Positions 28,527 to 36,630 of a DNA stretch of 38,387 bases are shown here, one piece after another. Numbering within the stretch: position 1 is the stretch's first letter; every line of letters begins with the position of its first letter. Source of the stretch: Acidobacteriota bacterium (GTDB taxonomy: Bacteria; Acidobacteriota; Terriglobia; Acidiferrales; UBA7541). The notes under the pieces were generated by a model, which was not told the origin of the DNA, did no database searches, and worked only from the letters and a program-made list of their open reading frames with translations. Position numbers and translations under genes: made by a program. The DNA lies in NCBI GenBank assembly GCA_003154775.1, contig PMES01000123.1, positions 37,072 to 75,458 on the forward strand, read 5' to 3'.

Positions 28527-28617
28527 AAGGATTGCCGGAGGGCGAGTATAGCATTGCTGGGAATGCGATGCAGTGGGAGCCGGTGCTCAGGTGGTGGCCA
28601 CGGGAGGAGGGACGTTC

Positions 28618-28965
28618 ATGAAAACGCGACGCACGTTTCTGGGTGGCATGCTCTTTGCTGGGGCGGCGACAGGCTTGGGCGGAAGCCTGACCCTGAGCCA
28701 GGTGCCAAATATCCCCCCAAAACCACAACCGGCACAAGAACCAGGCGCAGACAATCCCAATCTGCCTTCGCCTGAAAAGCAGATGCTGGAAGGCAATGAT
28801 AAGGATATTCACAAGAAGGTCGAGCGGCTCTATCAACTGGCCACGGAATTGAAGGCGGAAGTGGACAAGACAGATTCGTCGAAAGTGCTTTCGATGAATC
28901 TGGTGAAGAAAGCGGAAGAGATTGAAAAGCTGGCGCGCGATATCAAAAACCGATCGAAAGGATAG
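28618..28965 (+). CDS. small Tat-signal protein with helical C-terminus
   Basis: A 115-residue protein beginning MKTRRTFLGGMLFAGAATGLGG, a twin-arginine signal, followed by a proline-rich linker and a charged helix pair (DKDIHKKVERLYQLATELKA and MNLVKKAEEIEKLARDIKNR). ATG 28618 follows GGAGGAGGGACG, a strong ribosome site, so I start there rather than at 28573. No family is recognised. Similar short Tat-signal proteins with a KKVERLYxLAxELK core seem common in Acidobacteria (recall). It is divergent from the MscS gene and is the last chromosomal gene before the tRNA-Arg integration site. Confidence 0.7.
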   Translation: MKTRRTFLGGMLFAGAATGLGGSLTLSQVPNIPPKPQPAQEPGADNPNLPSPEKQMLEGNDKDIHKKVERLYQLATELKAEVDKTDSSKVLSMNLVKKAEEIEKLARDIKNRSKG

Positions 28966-29069
28966 AGAAAAAAGGAATTGCCGCGGCGGGCCGTGGGAAG
29001 AGGGCACTGGACGGGTCCACTGGCGCACAGGGAGAGGACGCGCTAGACTTTGTAAGACAGTTCACCGGC

Positions 29070-29146
29070 GCGCCCGTAGCTCAGCTGGATAGAGCGCTTG
29101 CCTCCGGAGCAAGAGGTCGGGAGTTCGAATCTCCCTGGGCGCGCCA
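29070..29146 (+). tRNA. tRNA-Arg (CCG), integration site of the element
   Basis: A 77-base tRNA with acceptor pairing GCGCCCG/TGGGCGC, D arm GTAGCTCAGCTGGATAGAGC, anticodon loop CTCCGGA giving CCG, T arm GGTCGGGAGTTCGAATCTCCC shortened here to its loop TTCGAAT, and encoded CCA. The integrase gene ends 15 bases past its 3' end, so its 3' half probably forms the left attachment site. Confidence 0.95.
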
Positions 29147-29161
29147 CTTAATCCTGAGAAA

Positions 29162-30355
29162 TCAATTAATTGGCGAAGCCGCCTCTTCTGTACTGCCACT
29201 TTCTACGGCGTTTTTGGGAACACTTGGGAACAATTGCCCCTCAAGGAGGTTCACAGCCTCACGCTGCGCAATCACGCTGGCGTGTGTATACACCTCGAGG
29301 GTTGTTGCCAAGTCTGAATGCCCAAGTTGGGCCTGTGCGACCTTTAGGGGAGTTCCCTGGACATGCAAGAGCGTCCCGTGGGTGTGGCGAAGCGCATGCC
29401 AACTCAACCTTGGGAGCCCAGCACGTTTGCATGCTGATCGTAATCCCCTGTTCCGTAAATTGTTGGATGCTAAGGGACCGCCGTTGCGAGTGGCGAATAC
29501 CAAAGCCTCGGCGTTGCGATCTGCAGAAATAGAGAAATGGGCCTTCAATGCTTCTACAACTGCAGGCGACAACGGGACCTCCCTCCTGCTAGCACGGGTC
29601 TTTGGTGTACCAAATCGCCCCAAGTAGCAAGTCTCCGCGACAACCAACGTCTGCCTGATGAAATCTATGCGTTTCCACCGCAATGCCAGGATTTCCCCAA
29701 TCCGCAGTCCAGTCATGGTGGCAAGCAGAACGATGGTCCTGGTTGGTTCTGTACACGCGGCAATGAGACGCCGCGCTTCATCAACATTCAGGAACTGGTG
29801 GGGTCGCTTGAGAAAACGTTCCGGCATCTTCACACCGCGAACGATGTTTTCCGCCAGATAGTCCCAACCGACTGCAGTTCCTAGAACCTTGCTCATTAGG
29901 TTGCGTAGGTGGTTTGCGGTCTCCCAGGCAAACCCTTGCTTGAGTTTTTCCAGAATGTATTGCTGGACCTCGATTCTGGAGATGTCGCACAGACGTTGAT
30001 CACCAAATCGGGGAGTCAAGTGCTTCCGCAGGAGAGCTGAGTAAATCTCCTGGGTAGCAAACTTGAGTGTCGGCAATACTCCCGGCTCGAAGCACTCTGA
30101 AACGAACTTCGAGAACAACATGGTTGCTTCCGGGCGATACTGCCCTTGGTTGATTGGGCTGAGGTGAGCGTCCAAGAGTCTGCGGGCTTCACGTCGACCT
30201 GCGATCTCGCTAACAGGTCCGAGCACTACCGAGCGCATCACCCGGCTAGCCGATCCATCAGCAAGAATCACGTCTTCCCTCCACCGTGCGACCCACACTT
30301 TCCGACGCTTACCACGAACAAATAGACAACCGTTCTGATACTGGCAACGAGCCAT
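29162..30355 (-). CDS. int: tyrosine recombinase (integrase)
   Basis: A 397-residue phage-type integrase. It has an N-terminal Arm-type region (GCLFVRGKRRKVWVARW), a SAM-like core-binding domain at about 100-185 (LRKHLTPRFGDQRLCDISR) and the catalytic domain with Arg218 in TGLRIGE, His320 and Arg323 in HALRHTH, the LGH box in AQLGHSDLATT, and the nucleophile Tyr356 in LEVYTHA. These enzymes join circular element DNA to a chromosomal attachment site, usually in a tRNA gene; the stop lies 15 bases from tRNA-Arg. The frame is open to 30505, but ATG 30355 has GAGGAG 5 bases upstream and is the probable start. The excisionase-like gene lies just upstream on the same strand. Confidence 0.93.
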   Translation of the reverse strand: MARCQYQNGCLFVRGKRRKVWVARWREDVILADGSASRVMRSVVLGPVSEIAGRREARRLLDAHLSPINQGQYRPEATMLFSKFVSECFEPGVLPTLKFATQEIYSALLRKHLTPRFGDQRLCDISRIEVQQYILEKLKQGFAWETANHLRNLMSKVLGTAVGWDYLAENIVRGVKMPERFLKRPHQFLNVDEARRLIAACTEPTRTIVLLATMTGLRIGEILALRWKRIDFIRQTLVVAETCYLGRFGTPKTRASRREVPLSPAVVEALKAHFSISADRNAEALVFATRNGGPLASNNLRNRGLRSACKRAGLPRLSWHALRHTHGTLLHVQGTPLKVAQAQLGHSDLATTLEVYTHASVIAQREAVNLLEGQLFPSVPKNAVESGSTEEAASPIN

Positions 30356-30425
30356 TTTTCTCCTCTCTATTCTGAGGTTGGCTCGTCCGCCATTTCCTAT
30401 GTCACTTCCGAGTGTAACGCGGGTG

Positions 30426-30650
30426 TCAAGCAGCATGATGGCCTCGGCTCTGACGTTTGACCCACGCGTGGATTTCCTCCTCGCGGAAGCGCCAGTATTT
30501 TCCAAGGCGGTAGCCTGGCAATCGTTCTAGAGACCGGTTTCGAGTGCGCCCATAGACCCAAGACACTGGCACGCGTAGGAGCTTTGCTACCTCTTGGACA
30601 GTGAGGAGCTGCCCTTCATCACGTGTTCCGCGCTCTGTGGCTTCGTGCAT
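30426..30650 (-). CDS. excisionase-like helix-turn-helix protein
   Basis: About 74 residues from ATG 30650, containing a MerR/excisionase-type winged helix of the helix_turn_helix_17 kind: LLTVQEVAKLLRVPVSWVYG, then LPGYRLGKYWRFREEEIHAW. Such proteins bend attachment-site DNA for excision or repress the integrase operon. The next gene downstream, 70 bases on, is the integrase. The open frame extends to 30836; GGAGG sits only 2 bases before ATG 30650, unusually close, so the start is uncertain. Confidence 0.78.
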   Translation of the reverse strand: MHEATERGTRDEGQLLTVQEVAKLLRVPVSWVYGRTRNRSLERLPGYRLGKYWRFREEEIHAWVKRQSRGHHAA

Positions 30651-30943
30651 GGCCTCCGAGAAAAGCAGATTGGGCACCTCACTTGCGAGGGCCGCGACCG
30701 TCGATCCCTGAACTTCCGCCAACGTTCGAGACGGTCTTTCTGATCTTGCGGTCGGACTTACTGAGAGGCGCAAGCCATGCACTCTTGGCGAGTCTGGGTT
30801 CTTGCGCGCAGCGAATTGGGTGTTGCGCTGTTTCATGTGGTTGTTCCGGCTTGGTATCCCTCTGGAGGCCCGGGGAGTTGTCGGCTAAAGAATTCTCTTG
30901 GCAACCCTCCCGATATGAGCTAACATCTGACTATGATGGTACA

Positions 30944-30954
30944 CCTACAGTAGG
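30944..30954. promoter_or_regulatory. palindrome CCTAC-A-GTAGG in divergent region
   Basis: A perfect 5-1-5 palindrome 16 bases before the ATG at 30971, in the space between the divergently read excisionase-like gene and the unknown RHH-type gene. It may be an operator for either protein. Short enough to arise by chance. Confidence 0.35.
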
Positions 30955-30970
30955 AGATTATGTCAACTGT

Positions 30971-32125
30971 ATGGGAATCCTCTCCAAGAAACCCCGCCAC
31001 GAGGTCATCTCCATCCGGCTCAACGAGGACCGGCTCAAGCTCCTCGAACGCTATCAAAGGCTCTTGTCCGACCAGACAGGCCGTGACGTCTCTCTGGCCG
31101 AAGCTGCCTTCTTGGTGATCGAGGACCGCGTTGTGGGCATGGACCGCGAGACGGTGCGCCATGAAATGTTGAGCACGCCAACCGCTTCGCTCTACCACAT
31201 TCGCAAGAAGTGGGAGTCACAGCACACTCTGTCCATTGCCGAGTGGGATGTTCTCGCGCTGTACGTGCAGATCGGCACGGAGGAAGATGCCCAGGAGCCC
31301 CCGCTGCTTTGGCCCGCGATACCATCCAGGGAGTCTTATCTCACTCTGCTTGATGCCTTCGAGGCCGTCTATCAGAACCGGAAGAAGCCAGCTTCGAAGC
31401 ATGTCTGGTATTACTTCGGAAACCTCGGTGGCCACTCCACGGACGTTCGGCTCTCCGATGATGACGCCGAGCAGAGGCACCAAGCAGTTCTGAAGCAGAT
31501 TGCGATTCGCAAGGAACTGCTGAAACCGTCCGAGAAATGGCAAAGCCCTGGCACGGTCGGCGGATGCTTTCTCACCGCGATCCGTGATGAAGGAGTTGAG
31601 AGTGCCAGACTCGACCAAATCCTTGCCCCCTATTGGACGACTCTCTGGGGCCTTGCCGCTCGGGGCCATTGGGTGCGGCACGATCGCCAGCCGGTGCGAC
31701 TAGCAAGCCACAGCGAGGATGATTTTCGCCGCCGAATTATTCTGTCTGATCTGCTGGAGTCCGATGAGCTAAAGCTGTCGTTCACCACGGATGCCTGTCC
31801 GGAATTGGGCGTGAATATCGATCTCGGCCCAGTGCGCCGGGTGAGCTATCTCATTGCACGGTATCCCAACCTGGCCGAGTTCCACGCCATGCTCGAAGGA
31901 TGGCCGGCCAAGCGTTCTTGGAACGGCAGGCATTTCCTTATGACGCGGGCCAAGGAGAAGGGGCCAGCGAAGTTCACGCTTTGGCTCCGGCAGAGCGATG
32001 TGGGCATCGAGTTCACCGAGAAGGAATGGGACGCCCTTCGCGAACTATTCCAGAAGGTGTGGGCCATCCCCGAGGTTCAGCGGTGGTTGCAGGAGCTTCA
32101 ACTCGAGTATGGCGAACAGGGTTGA
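30971..32125 (+). CDS. unknown protein with RHH-like N-terminus, mobile-element passenger
   Basis: About 384 residues from ATG 30971. The first 50 residues (HEVISIRLNEDRLKLLERYQ and GRDVSLAEAAFLVIEDRV) look like a ribbon-helix-helix segment: a beta strand followed by two helices. The remaining part is a soluble mixed alpha/beta protein with many Trp residues (VWYYFGNLGGHSTDV, then GHWVRHDRQPVRL and WPAKRSWNGRHFLMTRAKEKG) that I do not recognise. It ends in EWDALRELFQKVWAIPEV. A GGAG lies 16 bases upstream, rather far; the longer frame to 30623 overlaps the opposite-strand excisionase gene and is rejected. Its place between integrase and mobilisation genes suggests an element-specific regulator or maintenance factor; the function is unknown. 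Confidence 0.65.
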   Translation: MGILSKKPRHEVISIRLNEDRLKLLERYQRLLSDQTGRDVSLAEAAFLVIEDRVVGMDRETVRHEMLSTPTASLYHIRKKWESQHTLSIAEWDVLALYVQIGTEEDAQEPPLLWPAIPSRESYLTLLDAFEAVYQNRKKPASKHVWYYFGNLGGHSTDVRLSDDDAEQRHQAVLKQIAIRKELLKPSEKWQSPGTVGGCFLTAIRDEGVESARLDQILAPYWTTLWGLAARGHWVRHDRQPVRLASHSEDDFRRRIILSDLLESDELKLSFTTDACPELGVNIDLGPVRRVSYLIARYPNLAEFHAMLEGWPAKRSWNGRHFLMTRAKEKGPAKFTLWLRQSDVGIEFTEKEWDALRELFQKVWAIPEVQRWLQELQLEYGEQG

Positions 32126-32235
32126 TGGCGAGAATCGCTGTTCGTGCCGCACCTTGCGAAGAACGGTGCCTTCGGCACCGGGTGGGGGGAATGACACGTC
32201 ACCCCGTTTCGGGTGCTGTACAGCAACCAAGGTTG

Positions 32236-32325
32236 CCATACGGGAACTTACTGCAAACGCGGCAGCTAGCAACTTTCCGCTCTTCAAGGTCCCTGTGCTC
32301 CAACCTGTGGTTCCCGTATGGGAAC
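32236..32325. repeat. two inverted copies of a 12-base motif, possible operator or origin site
   Basis: CCATACGGGAAC (32236-32247) and GTTCCCGTATGG (32310-32321) are exact reverse complements 62 bases apart. The second extends to the palindrome GTTCCCGTATGGGAAC (32310-32325). They lie in the 268-bp gap before the RHH/MobC-like gene, where an origin of transfer or an autoregulatory site would be expected. No other gene is seen in this gap. Confidence 0.55.
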
Positions 32326-32393
32326 TTGTTGATTCTGTTGGGCGGCTGACCGCGCCTAATTTCCTGCCTTTCAATTAGATTCAGGAGTGCTCA

Positions 32394-32723
32394 ATGCCCA
32401 CACCACGCAGTAAATCCATCAGCACCAAAGTCACCGAAGAGGAGTACGCGCAGTTTGAAACCCTCGCGGGCGATCAAACGATGAGCGAGTGGGTGCGCGA
32501 TGCTTTGTTGAAGGCAGCTAGACCAAGTCCGGCCGAGCAGACCATTGTGGCGGAATTACTGGCACTGCGAATGATCCTGATGAATATCCTGTTCACCATT
32601 GCCAATCGGGAACCACTTACAACCACGGCCATGGACGACATTATTCAACGGGCCGATGCAAGCAAGTCGGCGAAGGCATTGGAACGGCTGACAAGGGCAA
32701 CTACGGGGCCACAGAGAGGCTGA
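32394..32723 (+). CDS. RHH / MobC-like mobilisation accessory protein
   Basis: A 109-residue protein beginning MPTPRSKSISTKVTEEEYAQ and continuing with LAGDQTMSEWVRDALLKAA, the strand-helix-helix pattern of plasmid relaxosome proteins of the MobC and CopG type. It has a helical tail with a hydrophobic stretch (LLALRMILMNILFTIA). Such proteins bind the origin of transfer and help the relaxase open the DNA. AGGAG precedes the ATG. It is followed within 26 bases by the coupling-protein-like gene and then the relaxase stub, the order expected in MobF-type elements. Naming as MobC-like is from pattern. Confidence 0.7.
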   Translation: MPTPRSKSISTKVTEEEYAQFETLAGDQTMSEWVRDALLKAARPSPAEQTIVAELLALRMILMNILFTIANREPLTTTAMDDIIQRADASKSAKALERLTRATTGPQRG

Positions 32724-32748
32724 GAGACAACCCAATCGGAGCGAAGCA

Positions 32749-33621
32749 ATGCCCATGGAATGGAGCCAAGCAAAGAGGACGAGCAGGCCGAGCATTCAGC
32801 CGGTCTATACCTATGCCCTGGTGCTCATCTCCCTCGCGGCAACTCTTGGAATCCAGGGCTTCCGTTACATGCGGGTCTGGACGCCCCTCGAAAGACATTA
32901 TTTGCCTGCCTATCTGGGCTCGCAAATGGCGGGTATAGTGCGGGACAACGGTTCGTACACGCTGCTGCAGGTTGTCACACGGAAGGGGAGCCGAGTGGCA
33001 CTGGACAGTGATGTGGTACCCGCGATGTCGGACAGCGGGCAGAATGTCTTCGCGCTCACCGAGGAAGCCGTGAAGCATGGCGGGCTGCGTCTTGAAATCC
33101 ATCGCGCCGATTACAACAACGCCGAGATGCACGCCTACCTTGGCAACTTGATTTATCGGAACCAAAATCTCGTGGATCTTGTCCGGCTTGCTTTGTGGGG
33201 CGGGCTGGTCATGTTTTTCGCGGGCGTGTTGCCAGCGACCTATCTGGATGGCAAACGTTCTGTTGCCGTGCGCAATGGGAAGAAACCGAGAAGCCTGGAG
33301 TTGATCCCCGTGGCGCAATTGAACCGCACGCGAAGCTCCCGCGGCTTGGGCTTCGTGAACAGACTTCACACGATGCTGAAGCGAGTGCTGGATATCAACA
33401 AAAAAGTCCACGCCCCGCGGAACAAAGACAACCCTTCTGCTTCGATCGTGGCGGAGCCTTTGTCACAGAAACCGATCAGGATGCCTGCGGCGGTTGGAAC
33501 AGATAACCCGCTCCGGCCGAGCAGCACGCGGCGAGAACCAACACCATCGGAGCAAACGCCGATTCAGGACCAAGAGTTCAAACCCACTGTGAAACCCACA
33601 CCGCGACGATTCTTTGAATAG
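32749..33621 (+). CDS. two-TM protein resembling the N-terminal region of a type IV coupling protein, ATPase core missing
   Basis: A 290-residue protein. TM1 is near 20-40 (YALVLISLAATLGIQGF), then about 100 periplasmic residues, and TM2 near 142-168 (LVRLALWGGLVMFFAGVLPA). A cytoplasmic part follows with GKKPRSLELIPVAQLNRTRS and VNRLHTMLKRVLDINKKVH and a proline- and threonine-rich tail ending PTPRRFFE. Two TMs with a small periplasmic domain is the membrane anchor of TraD/TrwB-type coupling proteins. In a full protein an ATPase with Walker A would follow the KKVH region; none is present, and the frame goes directly into the tail. I infer an in-frame internal deletion. It could instead be a distinct small membrane protein of the transfer locus. 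The gene lies between the MobC-like gene and the relaxase stub. Confidence 0.6.
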   Translation: MPMEWSQAKRTSRPSIQPVYTYALVLISLAATLGIQGFRYMRVWTPLERHYLPAYLGSQMAGIVRDNGSYTLLQVVTRKGSRVALDSDVVPAMSDSGQNVFALTEEAVKHGGLRLEIHRADYNNAEMHAYLGNLIYRNQNLVDLVRLALWGGLVMFFAGVLPATYLDGKRSVAVRNGKKPRSLELIPVAQLNRTRSSRGLGFVNRLHTMLKRVLDINKKVHAPRNKDNPSASIVAEPLSQKPIRMPAAVGTDNPLRPSSTRREPTPSEQTPIQDQEFKPTVKPTPRRFFE

Positions 33622-33627
33622 GAGAAC

Positions 33628-33717
33628 ATGCTCACCATTTCCAAGCCGCTCAGTGCAGGTCAAGCGCGTACTTATCATCAGGAGGAGTTCAGCAATGCGC
33701 AGGGGGAGACAATTTGA
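33628..33717 (+). pseudogene. MobF (TrwC/TraI) relaxase, 5' stub of 29 codons
   Basis: ATG 33628, with GGAG 6 bases upstream, begins MLTISKPLSAGQARTYHQEE and continues FSNAQGETI before TGA at 33715. The opening MLTI..LSAGQA..YH..EFSNAQ is the N-terminus I know from MobF relaxases, where the catalytic tyrosine pair normally follows within the next residues (ENYY). Here the frame breaks just before it. The rest of the roughly 900-residue gene is absent: the opposite-strand TOTE gene follows within 160 bases. This is a deletion junction between transfer module and cargo. Confidence 0.8.
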
Positions 33718-33875
33718 AGCTTCAGTTTGATCATTCTTCCGTTTTTTCGTGCGGAATATGCCTTCTGGAAGTTGCATCCTTGGCAATCCCCCCGGTACGG
33801 CGCCGAGTTCTTCTTATATCCTCACAACTTGCAGCGACGCGCTTTTCTCCTCTCTTCATAATTGCAGTCGCGGCA

Positions 33876-36305
33876 TCAACTCCGAACCACATCGACAACC
33901 GTATAGCCGAGCGCAGAATCCCCTGCAAGCCGCTTCTTGTACATGCGAGCCAGCATAGGCACCATCACATCCGCGTAGTCGTAGACGTGGACTTCGCTCT
34001 TGTTTTCGTGCAAGCGATGCAGGCGGCCCACATACTGTTGTAACGTACCTTTCCAAGAAATCGGCATTGCAAGGAGAAGCGTATCAAGACGCGCGTCATC
34101 AAATCCCTCGCCGAGGTAACTTCCGGTCGCTAGGATCACGCGCGGCTCATCGCAAGGAACGGCTGCGAGAGATTCAGCCAGTCTCTTTCTTTGCTTGGCA
34201 CCCATTCCACCCTTCAAAACGAAAATGTGCGGACAAAGCCCACGCAGGCGTTCAGCCAAGTAATCGAGATGTTCCGTCCGACTTGTCAGAACAAGTGGTG
34301 AACGTCCGCTGGACAAAGCCTGCTGAAGATCTTGGACGATCAGGTCGTTCCTGTCTTGGCTAACGATGAGAGCAGCATAAATATCTTGAATGGCTGTCTC
34401 ATTTTCAGGCCGATTCCAACCGAAATCAGTGATCCTGGGGAAGACCTTATGTTGGAGTGGTGAAGACTCGGCAGCTTTCTTCGCGCTGAGATGAAAACGA
34501 ATCGGGCCGCATTGCATGTAGATGACGGGTTGGTGCCCGTCTTTTCGAGTTGGTGTTGCCGTCAATCCCAAAACGTATTTTGCTTTGACTTCGCGAAGGA
34601 CTCGTTCAAACGTGACTGCTGACAGATGATGACATTCATCCACAATCACGTGGCCGTAGTCCGCGACGAAATCTTCAACTGCTCCTTTACGCTGCAAGCT
34701 TTGGATTACAGCAACATCAATCAAACCAGTTCTCTTAGCTTTCCCTCCCCCGAATTGTCCGATGTGCCCAATCGGCAAAGCCAGAAACACCGCTAATCGC
34801 TCGCGCCATTGGTCCATCAGTTGACGCCGATGCACGAGGATCAGGGCGTTGACCGCTCGTTTGGCGATAAGGCAAGCCCCCACCACTGTCTTTCCGAATG
34901 CCGTTGGCGCACATAGTATGCCTTGGTCATACGCAAGCACCCGCTCGATGGCGTCTCGTTGTTCAGGCCGCAATTCACCGTGGAAAGAAACGTCGATTGG
35001 CTGCCCCGCGGTTCGTTCATCATGAACTTCCACATTGACGTGATGTGAGCTGAAAACACGGACTATCTCTTCCATGCACCCTCTTGGAAGGCCGATGTGC
35101 TCGGGGAAGTCTTCACTGCAGGATATGATCCGCGGCTTACCGTAGGTCGAGAGCCGCATCGCTTGAGCTTTGTAAAATTCAGGGTTTTGAAAGGCAGCGA
35201 TGCGAATCAGGCGATCCACCATCGCGGGCGGCAGGCCCCCTTTCTCGATATAGATAAGATTGCTCGCCACGGCACGAACATTCGCAGGTAGCGGACCGGT
35301 GATTTGTCTTTCCTTCCGTTTTCGGGAAGGTCGCCAGAGCCATGGAGCTTCGCCCTCGTCCTCATCGGGCATATGGAGGTGCACTCCGATGGGATTCCCT
35401 TCGGGAGCTATCGAGTGAGTTATTCGAGCGAGCTGATCGATTGGCATTCTCTGAACCGACTCTAAAAACCTCCACTGATCAGGATGAGGCTGAAACAGTT
35501 CATCCAAAAACACGCTGTTGCCTTGCTCTCTGGGACGCTTTTGCAATGGCAACGCAATCAGATTTCCGAAACCGCCTTTGGGCATGATGTCCTGGTTGGG
35601 GAAAAGGCGGTCGTATGAATCAAGGCCGATTTCATGCCTATTCTCCATGGTGCGTGTCAACAAGGCACATCCCAGCCTTCGCGCATCGGCAGCGGACACC
35701 GAACGGTCAAAGAATATCCATACATGCGCGCCATTCCCCGACCGCGAGCGTTCGACTGCGAAGGGGACCTCAAATCGCCTGCATGTTGCGGCAAACGCCG
35801 CTGCATCAGCTACCCAGGATTTCTTGTCGAAATCCACTGCAAGAAACCAGCAGGTGTCGTCAGGCAGAAGCGGGTAAATGCCCACCGTGTGCTTTCCAGT
35901 CAGATGATTACGGATCGCGTCATCCGTCAGTGGCTGGAGCATCCGGGTTTTGCGGGCAACCTTTTTTCGCTCTTCTGGTCTCGCGATATGGATGGCGCGC
36001 CAGTCCATGATGCTAGCAGGTGAATAACCAGATTTGCCGCTCTTTCCTTCCCACCGAGTGGCGAAAACATCTTCGCGCCCACGGAACAGATTTCGAAAGA
36101 GCGAGATTTTCTCTTCTGGCGTGGAAACCCCTCTTTTGGTGCTGGACGAAAGCTTTGGGACCGGGCCGGCTTGGTGAACGGGCTCGTTTGGGGGCAATTG
36201 ATCAATCCCGAGCATCGCACGGAGGCGCGCATTCTCCTCCCGAAGCCGTTGGCATTCCTCTTGCGTTGTTTTCAGGTGCTCTTGAGTATTATCTTGATCA
36301 GGCAT
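33876..36305 (-). CDS. TOTE-type archaeo-eukaryotic primase fused to SF2 helicase
   Basis: About 809 residues from ATG 36305 (AAGGA 8 bases upstream; the frame is open to 36368). After a short coiled coil (TTQEECQRLREENARLRAML) comes an archaeo-eukaryotic primase domain: FRNLFRGREDVFATRWEGK, the metal motif with Asp158 and Asp160 in FLAVDFDKKSW, then ERSRSGNGAHVWIFF, SYDRLFPNQD and FGNLIALPLQ. This is the type annotated as TOTE conflict system primase. The C-terminal half is an SF2 helicase with Lys472 in APTAFGKTVVG, the DECH box at 556-559, LGLTATPTRKDG, and motifs V/VI in GEGFDDARLDTLLLA and QQYVGRLHR. Such fusions are predicted to defend against or compete with mobile DNA; the mechanism is not established. 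It stands alone, divergent from the AbiE pair. Confidence 0.88.
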   Translation of the reverse strand: MPDQDNTQEHLKTTQEECQRLREENARLRAMLGIDQLPPNEPVHQAGPVPKLSSSTKRGVSTPEEKISLFRNLFRGREDVFATRWEGKSGKSGYSPASIMDWRAIHIARPEERKKVARKTRMLQPLTDDAIRNHLTGKHTVGIYPLLPDDTCWFLAVDFDKKSWVADAAAFAATCRRFEVPFAVERSRSGNGAHVWIFFDRSVSAADARRLGCALLTRTMENRHEIGLDSYDRLFPNQDIMPKGGFGNLIALPLQKRPREQGNSVFLDELFQPHPDQWRFLESVQRMPIDQLARITHSIAPEGNPIGVHLHMPDEDEGEAPWLWRPSRKRKERQITGPLPANVRAVASNLIYIEKGGLPPAMVDRLIRIAAFQNPEFYKAQAMRLSTYGKPRIISCSEDFPEHIGLPRGCMEEIVRVFSSHHVNVEVHDERTAGQPIDVSFHGELRPEQRDAIERVLAYDQGILCAPTAFGKTVVGACLIAKRAVNALILVHRRQLMDQWRERLAVFLALPIGHIGQFGGGKAKRTGLIDVAVIQSLQRKGAVEDFVADYGHVIVDECHHLSAVTFERVLREVKAKYVLGLTATPTRKDGHQPVIYMQCGPIRFHLSAKKAAESSPLQHKVFPRITDFGWNRPENETAIQDIYAALIVSQDRNDLIVQDLQQALSSGRSPLVLTSRTEHLDYLAERLRGLCPHIFVLKGGMGAKQRKRLAESLAAVPCDEPRVILATGSYLGEGFDDARLDTLLLAMPISWKGTLQQYVGRLHRLHENKSEVHVYDYADVMVPMLARMYKKRLAGDSALGYTVVDVVRS

Positions 36306-36542
36306 GTGGGTGTTCCTTGCCATCGGTTCCAAGGGTGATCTTATCCGAGGAACGAAACGATCAAACAACCGATATTGCGAGTTGAGTCCGATACCGGAGC
36401 TCTCAAATCCTGAGTCACGAGCGTTCCGTCAACCTGGGGGGCAGCTACGGGAAGTCGCTACCGAACAAATTGTGGTCAGGGTGTAACTCCTTGGAGACCG
36501 CGCTCATACGGGGGAAGTGCAACAACGATTGGTCGGTTTTCA

Positions 36543-36607
36543 GCGTTCGTTATCATTCGCAGAAGTCGCCGAAATATGCTAACTTATGAAAGTGATAGCG
36601 TTCATTA
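36543..36607. promoter_or_regulatory. repeats upstream of abiE, probable AbiEi operator and promoter region
   Basis: The 325-bp divergent gap between the primase-helicase and AbiEi genes contains GCGTTCGTTA (36543) and GCGTTCATTA (36598) as direct repeats, and CGTTATCATT (36548) against AAGTGATAGCG (36590) as an imperfect inverted pair (9 of 11). AbiEi proteins are known to repress their own operon by binding inverted repeats in the promoter, so this is the likely operator. The rest of the gap shows nothing else. Confidence 0.5.
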
Positions 36608-36630
36608 AAACAGCAGACAGGCGTTGAGCT

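Noticed and set aside
30623-30970. 116-residue extension of the unknown element gene
   Set aside because: Overlaps the opposite-strand excisionase-like gene and lacks a ribosome site; the RHH-like start follows ATG 30971.
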